Shown: piece after piece, positions 1-6,475 of the stretch | Numbering within the stretch: the first letter of the stretch is position 1 | How the letters are laid out: the number at the start of each line of letters is the position of its first letter | Source of the DNA: Lachnospiraceae bacterium | GTDB lineage: Bacteria > Bacillota > Clostridia > Lachnospirales > Lachnospiraceae | DNA length: 9,868 nucleotides | Assembly (NCBI GenBank): GCA_900769115.1 | Contig: CAAGFJ010000093.1 | Span: 1-9,868, forward strand | Direction: 5' to 3' | Made by a program: the position numbers and the translations under genes | Notes under the pieces: generated by a model | Seen by the model: the letters and a program-made list of their open reading frames with translations, nothing else | Database searches by the model: none | What the model was told of the DNA's origin: nothing

Positions 1-37
1 GCTCATACATTCCTGACATGCGCGTCCGTCACTTACG

Positions 38-49
38 CTGTGCAAGGGT
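38..49 (-). repeat. 12-bp inverted copy of the sequence beside the IS end
   Basis: Read on the minus strand this is ACCCTTGCACAG, starting exactly 7 nt after the ptsI stop codon. The identical 12 bases occur on the plus strand at 9750-9761, exactly 7 nt after the hydG stop and directly against the IS tip. The match itself is seen directly; any function is unknown. The remaining bases of 1-56, downstream of ptsI, show no convincing terminator and no gene. Confidence 0.6.
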
Positions 50-56
50 ATAAAGT

Positions 57-1676
57 TTAATGGAAGGAGGTTTCGCGGATCACCTTCCGTACAGGAAGTA
101 CAAAGGTCGGTGATACCGAAAGCTCATCAATTCCCATCTTAACAAACTGCTCTGTTAAAGAAGTATCCGCTCCAAGTTCTCCGCAGATTCCTACCCAGCA
201 ATTCTCCTTATGTCCATTATCAATTACCATCTGAATCATGCGGAGGATTGCCGGATGGTGGGAGTCATAGATATTGTCAAGTTTCGAATTCTGACGGTCA
301 ATTGCTAAAGTATACTGGGTCAGATCGTTCGTTCCGATACTGAAAAAGTCTACTTCTTTTGCAAGTAAATCAGAGATTATAACGGCTGCCGGAGTCTCGA
401 TCATAATACCAAGCTCTACATCGCCATATTCGATTCCATTCGCATCTAATTCCGCACGTACCTCTGCACAGATCTTCTTAATCTCCTGCACTTCTTTTAC
501 AGAAATGATCATCGGGAACATAATAGAGATGGTTCCGAATGCAGAAGCCCGGTATAGAGCACGAAGCTGTGTCTTAAAGATCTCTACACGGTCTAAGCAG
601 ATTCGGATTGCACGATATCCCATCGCCGGATTCTCTTCATGCTCCATATTAAAATAATCCACCTGCTTGTCTGCTCCGATATCCAAAGTACGGATTACAA
701 CCTTCTTACCAGCCATATTCTGTGCCACAGTCTTATATACCTGGAACTGTTCTTCCTCTGTTGGATAATCGTCCTTCTCTAAGTATAAGAATTCACTACG
801 GAAAAGTCCGATTCCCGCTGCATCATTCGCTAATACATTCGTTACATCCGCAACACTTCCGATATTGGCATACAAGTGAATATGTCTGCCATCTACTGTC
901 TCATCCGGCTGTCCCTTCAACTGGGAAAGAAGCTCTCTTGCTTCTTCTTCCTTCTTCTTCTCTGCTAAATACTTCTCTAAGGTAGCCACATCCGGATCTA
1001 CATAAAAAGTACCTGTCTTGCCATCCACAATAGCCATCTTGCCATTCCACTCTTCCTTGATATCAACACCAATAAGAGCCGGAATATTCATCGTTCTTGC
1101 AAGGATTGCTGTATGGGAATTGGATGAACCCAACCGGGTAACAAACGCAAGCAGCTTCGACTTATCCATCTGTACTGTCTCACTTGGAGCAAGATCCTCT
1201 GCCACAACAATTACCGGCTCCTCTCCTAAATCTCCATCAGTAGTGCGACCTGTCAGCACACTGATCACACGCTCAGAGATATCCTTCACATCCGCAGCCC
1301 TTGCTTTGAAATATTCATCATCCATCTCTGCAAACATAACAGAAAAATTGTCACCTGTTGTTGCTACTGCAAACTCTGCATTCACATTGTCATTGCGAAT
1401 GATATTATAAACAGACTCATTATAATCATCATCCTCTAACATCATGGCATGCACCTCAAAAATCATGGCATTGGCTTCACCAACCTCTGCTAATGCCTTG
1501 TCATGCAATGCTCCTAACTGTTCAATTGCCTTTGCCTTCGCATCTTCATATCTGGCAATCTCTGCCTCTGCATCTTCTACCTTGATGCGTTTTACCTGCT
1601 GCTGGTTCTTCGAATAAAATAACACACGACCAATAGCAGTGCCCTTAAAAATTGATTTTCCTGTAAATTGTTCCAT
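57..1676 (-). CDS. ptsI: PTS enzyme I (phosphoenolpyruvate-protein phosphotransferase)
   Basis: Cytoplasmic enzyme I takes the phosphoryl group from phosphoenolpyruvate and passes it to HPr, the first step of all PTS sugar uptake. The 539-residue protein has the usual family length. The phospho-histidine motif GSSNSHTAILAR places the active His at residue 188, close to E. coli His189. The C-terminal PEP-binding barrel shows GIGLFRSEFLY (Arg293), RTLDIGADK (Arg329), the signature DFFSIGTNDLTQY (about 443-455) and GICGE with the catalytic Cys498. All key residues are present. The start is set at 1676 because GGAGG (complement of 1683-1687) lies 6 nt upstream. The frame stays open to an ATG at 1760, but those 28 extra residues lack a ribosome binding site and do not look like enzyme I. 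It lies downstream of ptsH on the same strand, separated by 230 bp that contain a terminator-like hairpin. I see no convincing separate promoter in that gap. Confidence 0.97.
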   Translation of the reverse strand: MEQFTGKSIFKGTAIGRVLFYSKNQQQVKRIKVEDAEAEIARYEDAKAKAIEQLGALHDKALAEVGEANAMIFEVHAMMLEDDDYNESVYNIIRNDNVNAEFAVATTGDNFSVMFAEMDDEYFKARAADVKDISERVISVLTGRTTDGDLGEEPVIVVAEDLAPSETVQMDKSKLLAFVTRLGSSNSHTAILARTMNIPALIGVDIKEEWNGKMAIVDGKTGTFYVDPDVATLEKYLAEKKKEEEARELLSQLKGQPDETVDGRHIHLYANIGSVADVTNVLANDAAGIGLFRSEFLYLEKDDYPTEEEQFQVYKTVAQNMAGKKVVIRTLDIGADKQVDYFNMEHEENPAMGYRAIRICLDRVEIFKTQLRALYRASAFGTISIMFPMIISVKEVQEIKKICAEVRAELDANGIEYGDVELGIMIETPAAVIISDLLAKEVDFFSIGTNDLTQYTLAIDRQNSKLDNIYDSHHPAILRMIQMVIDNGHKENCWVGICGELGADTSLTEQFVKMGIDELSVSPTFVLPVRKVIRETSFH

Positions 1677-1846
1677 GTCAAACCTCCATTCCATATGTAG
1701 CTTTCCCTGTTGTCTTCCCATTCCAAAGCATATGTACTCACTACATACTTTGCCACCCATTAACTAGTCATTCTGCTACATTCTTCTTACCTGTCCACAT
1801 TCATTCTTATACCAATAGATCGGACGAGCTTTCCTATAAATCAAGA

Positions 1847-1885
1847 AAGGCTATCACAGTACATCTTGTGTAATGTGATAGCCTT
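1847..1885 (-). terminator. Intrinsic terminator or attenuator between ptsH and ptsI
   Basis: AAGGCTATCACA (1847-1858) pairs perfectly with TGTGATAGCCTT (1874-1885). After one mismatch, four more pairs form (1860-1863 with 1869-1872) around a 5-nt loop. Read on the minus strand, the stem begins 21 nt after the ptsH stop and is followed by TTTCTTGATTT, an imperfect T-rich tail. On the plus strand the stem is followed by CCTCTCC, so it is not a terminator in that direction. Partial read-through would give much HPr and less enzyme I; that role is inferred. Confidence 0.72.
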
Positions 1886-1906
1886 CCTCTCCACAAAAGG
1901 TACTTC

Positions 1907-2164
1907 TTACAGATTCTCTTTCATGAACTCTTCCATCTTAGCAATTGCAGCATCTTCATCTTCGCCTTCTGCTTTGATAACAACCTCTGCTCCGTTCTTA
2001 ACACCTAAGCTCATAACAGCCATAAGCTTTGTGGCATCTGCACTCTTTCCATTCGCCTCTATTGTAATCTTAGAAGTAAATGCTTTAGCTTCCTTTACAA
2101 GCATTCCTGCCGGTCTTGCGTGAATTCCAATCTCATCTGTAATTACATAAGTAAATTCTTTCAT
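1907..2164 (-). CDS. ptsH: HPr phosphocarrier protein (without Ser46)
   Basis: HPr carries the phosphoryl group from enzyme I to the sugar-specific EIIA proteins. The 85-residue protein has normal family length and contains the active-site motif GIHARPAG with His15. It aligns without gaps to E. coli HPr through KEAKAFTSKITI and NGKSADATKLM. In most HPr proteins position 46 is the serine phosphorylated by HPr kinase in Firmicutes; here positions 45-46 are Thr-Lys. The codons read ACA AAG, so this is not a translation slip. The protein should work in sugar transport but should not be regulated by HprK at the usual site. The start at 2164 has GAGAGGA upstream at a spacing of about 10 nt. It has its own promoter and is the first gene of a ptsH-ptsI unit. 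Confidence 0.96.
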   Translation of the reverse strand: MKEFTYVITDEIGIHARPAGMLVKEAKAFTSKITIEANGKSADATKLMAVMSLGVKNGAEVVIKAEGEDEDAAIAKMEEFMKENL

Positions 2165-2204
2165 TGATAAACATCCTCTCTTTCTTGAAATCCGTTCACT
2201 ATAT

Positions 2205-2234
2205 ATGAGAACGATTACCCATATCTCGTCTCAT
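2205..2234 (-). promoter_or_regulatory. Hairpin in the ptsH leader RNA
   Basis: ATGAGAACGA (2205-2214) can pair with TCGTCTCAT (2226-2234) with one bulged A and an 11-nt loop, giving nine pairs. It lies inside the roughly 108-nt leader between the ptsH promoter and its start codon. It has no T tract and does not cover the ribosome binding site, so it may stabilise the message or bind a protein. I do not recognise it as a GlcT antiterminator site or a known riboswitch. Confidence 0.4.
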
Positions 2235-2278
2235 GCATTTGTGAAGATTCCTATATTTTTTTGTTTGATTATGAGATG

Positions 2279-2307
2279 ATTATAACAAATGCACAACATG
2301 AAGTCAA
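2279..2307 (-). promoter_or_regulatory. Sigma-A type promoter of ptsH
   Basis: Read on the minus strand: TTGACT (complement of 2302-2307), a 17-bp spacer, then TATAAT (complement of 2279-2284). This is five of six at -35 and six of six at -10 with ideal spacing, the best promoter in the window. Transcription should start near 2272. I saw no cre-like site, though a degenerate one could be missed by eye. The rest of the 240-bp gap (2165-2404) holds the leader hairpin and no gene. Confidence 0.85.
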
Positions 2308-2404
2308 CCATTTCTCTCTCTTTTCCGTCATTTTTTTAGTTATTTACCCGATGTGGTATGCCATGTTGTCATTATGCACACCGTATGGTATCATTCTCAC
2401 ATCA

Positions 2405-3055
2405 TCATTCTTGTAATTTCCTATCATTTCCAAATATTCGCTGCACACCATAGGAATATGTCTGCATTCCCATAACGCTAGCATTTCCATAATTCAGTTT
2501 CATATTCTCTTTTTCCTGTTTTTTCCGAAATACACAGTCTACATTCCCACAGTGCATACAATGTTCGCACCCACTTCGAGATTGTTCCTCTACATATTCC
2601 GCCACTAAAACCACACTCTTTGCTGGATGCATCATTCCATTTTTCCACTCAACAGATACTTCCTGTAGCTTTTCCAACTGTTTCTGTGCTTTCCCGCCCT
2701 CCGGAAACTGATAATCTCCAATCCAACAGCCTTTCCTCTCATAGACGTGCTGATTCACCCGCTCATATGCTTTCGACAGCATTTCCATTCCAACACATTC
2801 CATACAATACGACAACAGCAAATGTTCTGTTACCACATCCGATAACTGATCATACTGCTTCCCAAGTGTAATTGCACATACAATGCCATCCTCCCGGTAC
2901 CCAATCCACATCTGTACTTTGACTAGTTCGCATACAAACCGAACAGTCGCCTCTACCATTTCCCGGTCTTTGGGTTCAAAATGATACCGTTCCATAAACT
3001 TCTGCATCGGTATCTCCTTATATGCAATTGTACAGGTATATTGTTCAACTGTCAT
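2405..3055 (-). CDS. Cysteine-rich protein resembling a methionine synthase (MetH) activation domain
   Basis: 216 residues, soluble, no signal peptide or membrane segment. The architecture recalls the stand-alone MetH-activation-domain-like proteins of clostridia: an alpha-helical stretch around residues 72-108 (SDVVTEHLLLSYCMECVGME and onward), then MMHPAKSVVLVAEYVE (141-156), matching the family's 'P-x-KSV' segment, then a cysteine cluster CEHCMHCGNVDCVFRKK with Cys163, 166, 169 and 174 (C-x2-C-x2-C-x4-C followed by FR). In the family these pieces bind S-adenosylmethionine for reactivating oxidised cobalamin and, in the stand-alone forms, probably a metal or cluster. The usual SPGYG-like loop is not obvious; 'GDYQFPEGG' sits in its place. 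The start at 3055 is supported by AAAGGGAG 6 nt upstream. The same strand continues to ptsH, but that gene has its own promoter. The gene is surely real; the family call is by remembered motif resemblance and only moderately sure. Confidence 0.55.
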   Translation of the reverse strand: MTVEQYTCTIAYKEIPMQKFMERYHFEPKDREMVEATVRFVCELVKVQMWIGYREDGIVCAITLGKQYDQLSDVVTEHLLLSYCMECVGMEMLSKAYERVNQHVYERKGCWIGDYQFPEGGKAQKQLEKLQEVSVEWKNGMMHPAKSVVLVAEYVEEQSRSGCEHCMHCGNVDCVFRKKQEKENMKLNYGNASVMGMQTYSYGVQRIFGNDRKLQE

Positions 3056-3215
3056 AATCTGCTCCCTTTCATAACATTTTATAATTATGTATAAATATCC
3101 GGCATCCCGCCCATAATCCTACTATATGATCCGGCAGATCGTTCTGCCATATCCACGCACGCTCCTTCTGCATGATCACAACCGGAGCATTCATCCTATT
3201 ATGGAGGTTATATAC
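3056..3215. promoter_or_regulatory. Divergent intergenic region
   Basis: It separates the cysteine-rich gene (minus) from the DUF421 gene (plus) and must hold promoters for both. The AT-rich core is at 3074-3098. The best minus-strand candidate is TTATGG-17-TATACA (complement of 3088-3116), which is weak. On the plus strand TATAAT occurs at 3080-3085 but with no recognisable -35. A small dyad GGCAGA-TCGT-TCTGCC at 3133-3148 could be a leader hairpin or an operator. No gene is seen here. Confidence 0.35.
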
Positions 3216-3923
3216 ATGGAATATCTTACTATATGTTACCAGGCACTTTTCTCTATCATTGCACTTATGATTCTTACCAAATTCATGGGCTATCGACAGG
3301 TATCCCAGTTCAGTATGTTTGACTACATCAACGGCATCACCATTGGTTCTATCGCAGCAGAAATGGCAATCGACTTAGAAGGTAACTTCATAAAACCCTT
3401 CGTTGCCATGGTCGTATACACGATTGTTGTAATTCTTCTCTCCAAGCTGTCACAGAAGTCCATTAAGCTTCGCCGGCTGATCAACGGTAAAGCGATCATG
3501 ATCTATCAGAACGGGCAGATCTACAATGAGAACTTACGCAAAGCCAAAATGAACGTAGATGAGTTCTTAGTCGAATGCCGTGTCAACGGATATTTTGATC
3601 TGTCGCAGATTGACAGTGCCGTGCTTGAGCCAAACGGCAAGATCAGTATTCTTCCCGTTGCCAAAGACCGCCCTGCCACACCAAAGGATCTCGGCATCGA
3701 ACCAACGCAGGAAGAGATCTTTGCCAACATCATTATCGACGGCAAAGTTATGCCGGAAAATCTCAAACACATCGGCAGAGATATGAACTGGCTCAATCAG
3801 AAGCTGGATGGACAGAATATTAAAAAAACCGAGGATGTCTTTCTTGCGATCTGCGACAAACAGGATAATTTCTATGTTTATCCGAAAGTCAACCAAATCG
3901 TGGATCAGGACATCCTCGGATAA
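3216..3923 (+). CDS. DUF421 (YetF family) membrane protein
   Basis: 235 residues. The N-terminal part has about three membrane segments (about 5-22, 38-54 and 58-76) with the family-like stretch FSMFDYINGITIGSIAAEMA. The soluble domain that follows carries the DUF421 signature: NGKAIMIYQNGQI, then LRKAKMNVDEFLVECRVNGY, FDLSQIDSAVLEPNGKISIL. Members such as B. subtilis YetF are membrane-anchored and of poorly known function; the soluble domain is thought to sit in the cytoplasm. The start is set at 3216 because GGAGG lies 8 nt upstream. The frame is open from an upstream ATG at 3126, but the 30 extra residues are polar and unlike the family. The stop lies 6 bp from the stop of the convergent YesL-family gene. 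Confidence 0.88.
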   Translation: MEYLTICYQALFSIIALMILTKFMGYRQVSQFSMFDYINGITIGSIAAEMAIDLEGNFIKPFVAMVVYTIVVILLSKLSQKSIKLRRLINGKAIMIYQNGQIYNENLRKAKMNVDEFLVECRVNGYFDLSQIDSAVLEPNGKISILPVAKDRPATPKDLGIEPTQEEIFANIIIDGKVMPENLKHIGRDMNWLNQKLDGQNIKKTEDVFLAICDKQDNFYVYPKVNQIVDQDILG

Positions 3924-3929
3924 GGTACT

Positions 3930-4883
3930 TTATTCTTCTTCTGGATTTGATGTTGCCGCAATGATATCTGCAATCGAACGTCTGCCGGCCGGTTTCTCTT
4001 CTGTATCTTTTATTGTCTGCGGCGTATCATCCTCTGTTTCCTGCACCGTTTCTTCCGGCTGCTTTCCCTCTTCTGCCGCAGGCTCTGACTCTTCCGGCTG
4101 CTCCTGTACGACTGTAGTTTCTGCAGCAGCGGCATTCTTCGCCTGTTCTTTCTGTGCCATCTCTTCTGCTAATCTGGCAACTTCTATCTTAGAATCTGCA
4201 TAGGCATTGTCATATCCAACAAGACCCGCTTCTTCCTCCGGTGTCCGATGCTCTTCTTCCCCCAGATACGGTTTGAAGATATGCCGGAACACCAGCGCCT
4301 GCAAATAAGCAACCAATGATACTCCAATAAAGAATACGGCAATCCGCGCAAAGCTCACTATATACACCGCAAATGCAACCAGGGCAAATATTGCCCAGAT
4401 CAATATCGTCTCCGGTACATGTGTAAGCACCATCGCAAGTGCATTCTTGATCGTACCAGAATTACTGTTGCTGAACTTCGCAAGCAACGGCCATACAAAT
4501 GTAAAAATCATCAGATAAACCATAAGCATAACTACACTTATCACTGTAAGCGGCTTATAGATGCCGGTTCCTGTCAGCTTCCACTGTGATACCCAGTACC
4601 ACACATCCACGCTTAAGATCACACCAATCACCAACAGAATCAGCCACATCACCGTAGACTGCTTGAAATTCTCCTTAAAACTCTTAACATACATCTTGAA
4701 AATGTAGCCATCCTCTCTGCCCCATGTGTTGATTGCTACATAATATAATGCAGTCAGTGCCGGACCAATCGTAAAGATTGGTACACAGCTCACCAAAAAT
4801 ATTACATTCAGCACGATCATATCCGCAATTCGATTCACAAATCGAAAAAACGGATTGTCCATATTAAATACACCATCTAACAT
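3930..4883 (-). CDS. YesL family (DUF624) membrane protein with a long acidic tail
   Basis: 317 residues. The N-terminal 205 residues show the YesL pattern: a first membrane segment with NVIFLVSCVPIFTIGPALTA (about 26-45), then hydrophobic stretches near 78-95, 112-133 and 158-195, giving five or six segments. YesL proteins are found in Firmicutes, often near carbohydrate-uptake genes; their molecular role is not settled. From about 209 to 317 there is a low-complexity tail rich in Glu, Ala, Pro and Gln, ending in a more ordered RRSIADIIAATSNPEEE. This tail adds about 100 residues to the roughly 210-residue family core. The start at 4883 has AGGAG about 10 nt upstream; an internal ATG seven codons later has no ribosome binding site. 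It has its own candidate promoter and converges on the DUF421 gene. Confidence 0.83.
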   Translation of the reverse strand: MLDGVFNMDNPFFRFVNRIADMIVLNVIFLVSCVPIFTIGPALTALYYVAINTWGREDGYIFKMYVKSFKENFKQSTVMWLILLVIGVILSVDVWYWVSQWKLTGTGIYKPLTVISVVMLMVYLMIFTFVWPLLAKFSNSNSGTIKNALAMVLTHVPETILIWAIFALVAFAVYIVSFARIAVFFIGVSLVAYLQALVFRHIFKPYLGEEEHRTPEEEAGLVGYDNAYADSKIEVARLAEEMAQKEQAKNAAAAETTVVQEQPEESEPAAEEGKQPEETVQETEDDTPQTIKDTEEKPAGRRSIADIIAATSNPEEE

Positions 4884-4997
4884 CTTATTCTAACTCCTGT
4901 TCTTTCATGTCTTATGTATGATCCGATCCCTTTTTCAATCAGCATTTACTATGTAAGTAAGTCACATTTTCTTTCAAAACGAATCCATATATCTTCT

Positions 4998-5025
4998 ATT
5001 ATACTTACCCATTCCTATACTTCAA
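4998..5025 (-). promoter_or_regulatory. Candidate promoter of the YesL-family gene
   Basis: Read on the minus strand: TTGAAG (complement of 5020-5025), 16-bp spacer, TATAAT (complement of 4998-5003). The -10 is perfect and the -35 has four of six matches. It would give a leader of about 110 nt. The 317-bp gap 4884-5200 holds this promoter, the divergent lysA promoter with its dyad, and AT-rich DNA between them. I see no gene and no lysine riboswitch in it. Confidence 0.5.
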
Positions 5026-5098
5026 GTGAATTTTCCATGTTTTTTCATATTATAGAAAATTTATTTCATTAATTTTCTTCGTATTTCCCTGCTTTTTC

Positions 5099-5126
5099 TT
5101 GACAAACCATCAAAAAACACTAAACT
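5099..5126 (+). promoter_or_regulatory. Candidate promoter of the lysA operon
   Basis: A perfect -35 TTGACA (5099-5104) is followed after 16 bp by TAAACT (5121-5126), four of six at -10. The upstream DNA (about 5040-5098) is rich in A and T runs, which could act as an UP element. Transcription would start near 5133, leaving a leader of about 68 nt, too short for an L-box lysine riboswitch. Confidence 0.5.
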
Positions 5127-5131
5127 AGTGT
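5117..5131. promoter_or_regulatory. Perfect dyad over the lysA -10: possible operator
   Basis: ACACTA-AAC-TAGTGT is a perfect 6-bp inverted repeat around 3 nt, lying across the candidate -10 and the expected transcription start. Its size and place fit an operator for a dimeric repressor. The regulator cannot be named from this window. Confidence 0.45.
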
Positions 5132-5200
5132 ATAGGTGTGCTTTCAGTAGTAACAGCATACAATCAGGAATTATAACGAACGAAAGGATAGATACCGATT

Positions 5201-6460
5201 ATGAAAACACCATTTGTGACCAAAGAACAGATTGACCAGATCTGCACACAATTTCCAACCCCATTTCATCTGTATGATGAGAAAGGAATCCGTGAGAATG
5301 CAAGAAAGCTCCAAAAAGCATTTTCCTGGAATAAAGGATACAAGGAGTTCTTTGCGGTAAAGGCAACTCCCAATCCGACAATCCTGCGTATTCTAAAAGA
5401 AGAAGGCTGCGGAACCGACTGTTCTTCTTATACGGAATTATTAATGTCTGACCGGTGTGGTTTTGAGGGTAAAGACATCATGTTCTCTTCTAATGATACC
5501 CCGGCAGAAGAATTCAAGCTGGCTGCTAAGTTAGGTGCCACGATCAATTTAGATGATATTACACATATTGATTTCTTAAAAGACAGCATCGGCTATATTC
5601 CAAAACGAATCTCCTGCCGTTTCAATCCGGGTGGAAAGTTTGCAATTGCCAACACCATTATGGATAATCCAGGGGATGCCAAGTACGGTATGACGCGTCC
5701 ACAGATGACAGAAGCATTTACCCGTTTGAAGGAGCTTGGTGCAGAAGAATTCGGTATGCATGCATTCTTAGCAAGTAACACAGTAACGAACGATTATTAC
5801 CCAACCCTTGCAAAGATCTTATTCCAGACTGCAGTAGAGTTGAAGGAAGAGACTGGCGTACACATCACCTTTATCAACCTTTCCGGCGGTGTTGGAATTC
5901 CTTATACCCCAGACAAAGAGCCAAATGATATCCTTGCCATTGGTGAAGGCGTCCGCAAGGCATACGAGAAAGTATTAGTTCCTGCCGGAATGGGTGATGT
6001 TGCAATTTATACTGAGCTTGGTCGTTTCATGTTAGCTCCATACGGTCATTTGGTAACAAAGGCCATTCATGAGAAACATACACATAAGGAATATATCGGC
6101 GTAGATGCCTGCGCAGTCAACTTAATGCGTCCGGCTATGTATGGTGCTTATCACCACATTACCGTCATGGGCAAAGAACACGAGCCAGCCGATCATGTAT
6201 ACGACGTAACCGGTTCCCTTTGTGAGAACAACGATAAGTTTGCAATCGACCGCAAGCTGCCTAAGATTGATATGGGTGACATTTTAGTCATTCATGACAC
6301 TGGTGCTCACGGATTCGCAATGGGGTACAATTATAACGGAAAGTTAAAGTCTTCTGAGATCCTGCTTCGCGAGGATGGCAGTGCGAAAATGATCCGTCGT
6401 GCCGAGACACCAGAGGATTATTTTGCAACCTTAGAGGGATATTGGGACGTAGAATTATAA
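5201..6460 (+). CDS. lysA: Diaminopimelate decarboxylase (variant-motif subfamily)
   Basis: PLP enzyme that decarboxylates meso-diaminopimelate to lysine, the last step of lysine synthesis, in the cytoplasm. It has 419 residues, the normal length. FAVKATPNP puts the PLP-binding Lys at 54; GCGTDCSS follows at 69-76. SGGVGIPY (228-235) is the glycine-rich phosphate loop, LMRPAMYGAYHHI (308-320) is nearly the E. coli LysA segment, CENND (341-345) carries the active-site Cys and Asp, and HDTGAHG with the later YNYN (365-379) completes the site. Two motifs differ from the classical enzyme: HxHIGS is GMHAFLAS (185-192), and EPGR is ELGR (272-275). This suggests a distinct LysA subgroup rather than a broken gene, as everything else is intact. 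The start has AAAGGA about 12 nt upstream, a rather long spacing. It leads an apparent operon with plsC 15 bp downstream. Confidence 0.93.
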   Translation: MKTPFVTKEQIDQICTQFPTPFHLYDEKGIRENARKLQKAFSWNKGYKEFFAVKATPNPTILRILKEEGCGTDCSSYTELLMSDRCGFEGKDIMFSSNDTPAEEFKLAAKLGATINLDDITHIDFLKDSIGYIPKRISCRFNPGGKFAIANTIMDNPGDAKYGMTRPQMTEAFTRLKELGAEEFGMHAFLASNTVTNDYYPTLAKILFQTAVELKEETGVHITFINLSGGVGIPYTPDKEPNDILAIGEGVRKAYEKVLVPAGMGDVAIYTELGRFMLAPYGHLVTKAIHEKHTHKEYIGVDACAVNLMRPAMYGAYHHITVMGKEHEPADHVYDVTGSLCENNDKFAIDRKLPKIDMGDILVIHDTGAHGFAMGYNYNGKLKSSEILLREDGSAKMIRRAETPEDYFATLEGYWDVEL

Positions 6461-6475
6461 CAGGAGGATTATCTC

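Noticed and set aside
1..37. Second IS end at the left edge of the window
   Set aside because: Outward of the 12-mer the sequence (CGTAAGTGACGGAC on the minus strand) has only weak resemblance to the IS tip; too little sequence to decide.
1677..1760. N-terminal extension of ptsI to an upstream ATG at 1760
   Set aside because: The ATG at 1676 has a well-placed GGAGG, the protein from there has the family's normal start, and the added 28 residues do not resemble enzyme I.
2338..2400. Imperfect inverted repeat GGTGTGCAT / ATGGCATACC as a terminator of the cysteine-rich gene
   Set aside because: The stem has a wobble and a bulge, and on the minus strand it is followed by an A-rich rather than a T-rich stretch.
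3126..3215. N-terminal extension of the DUF421 gene
   Set aside because: The extra residues are polar, without a ribosome binding site, and GGAGG precedes the ATG at 3216.
5128..5200. Lysine riboswitch upstream of lysA
   Set aside because: The leader is only about 70 nt and shows none of the L-box helices; an L-box needs roughly 180 nt.
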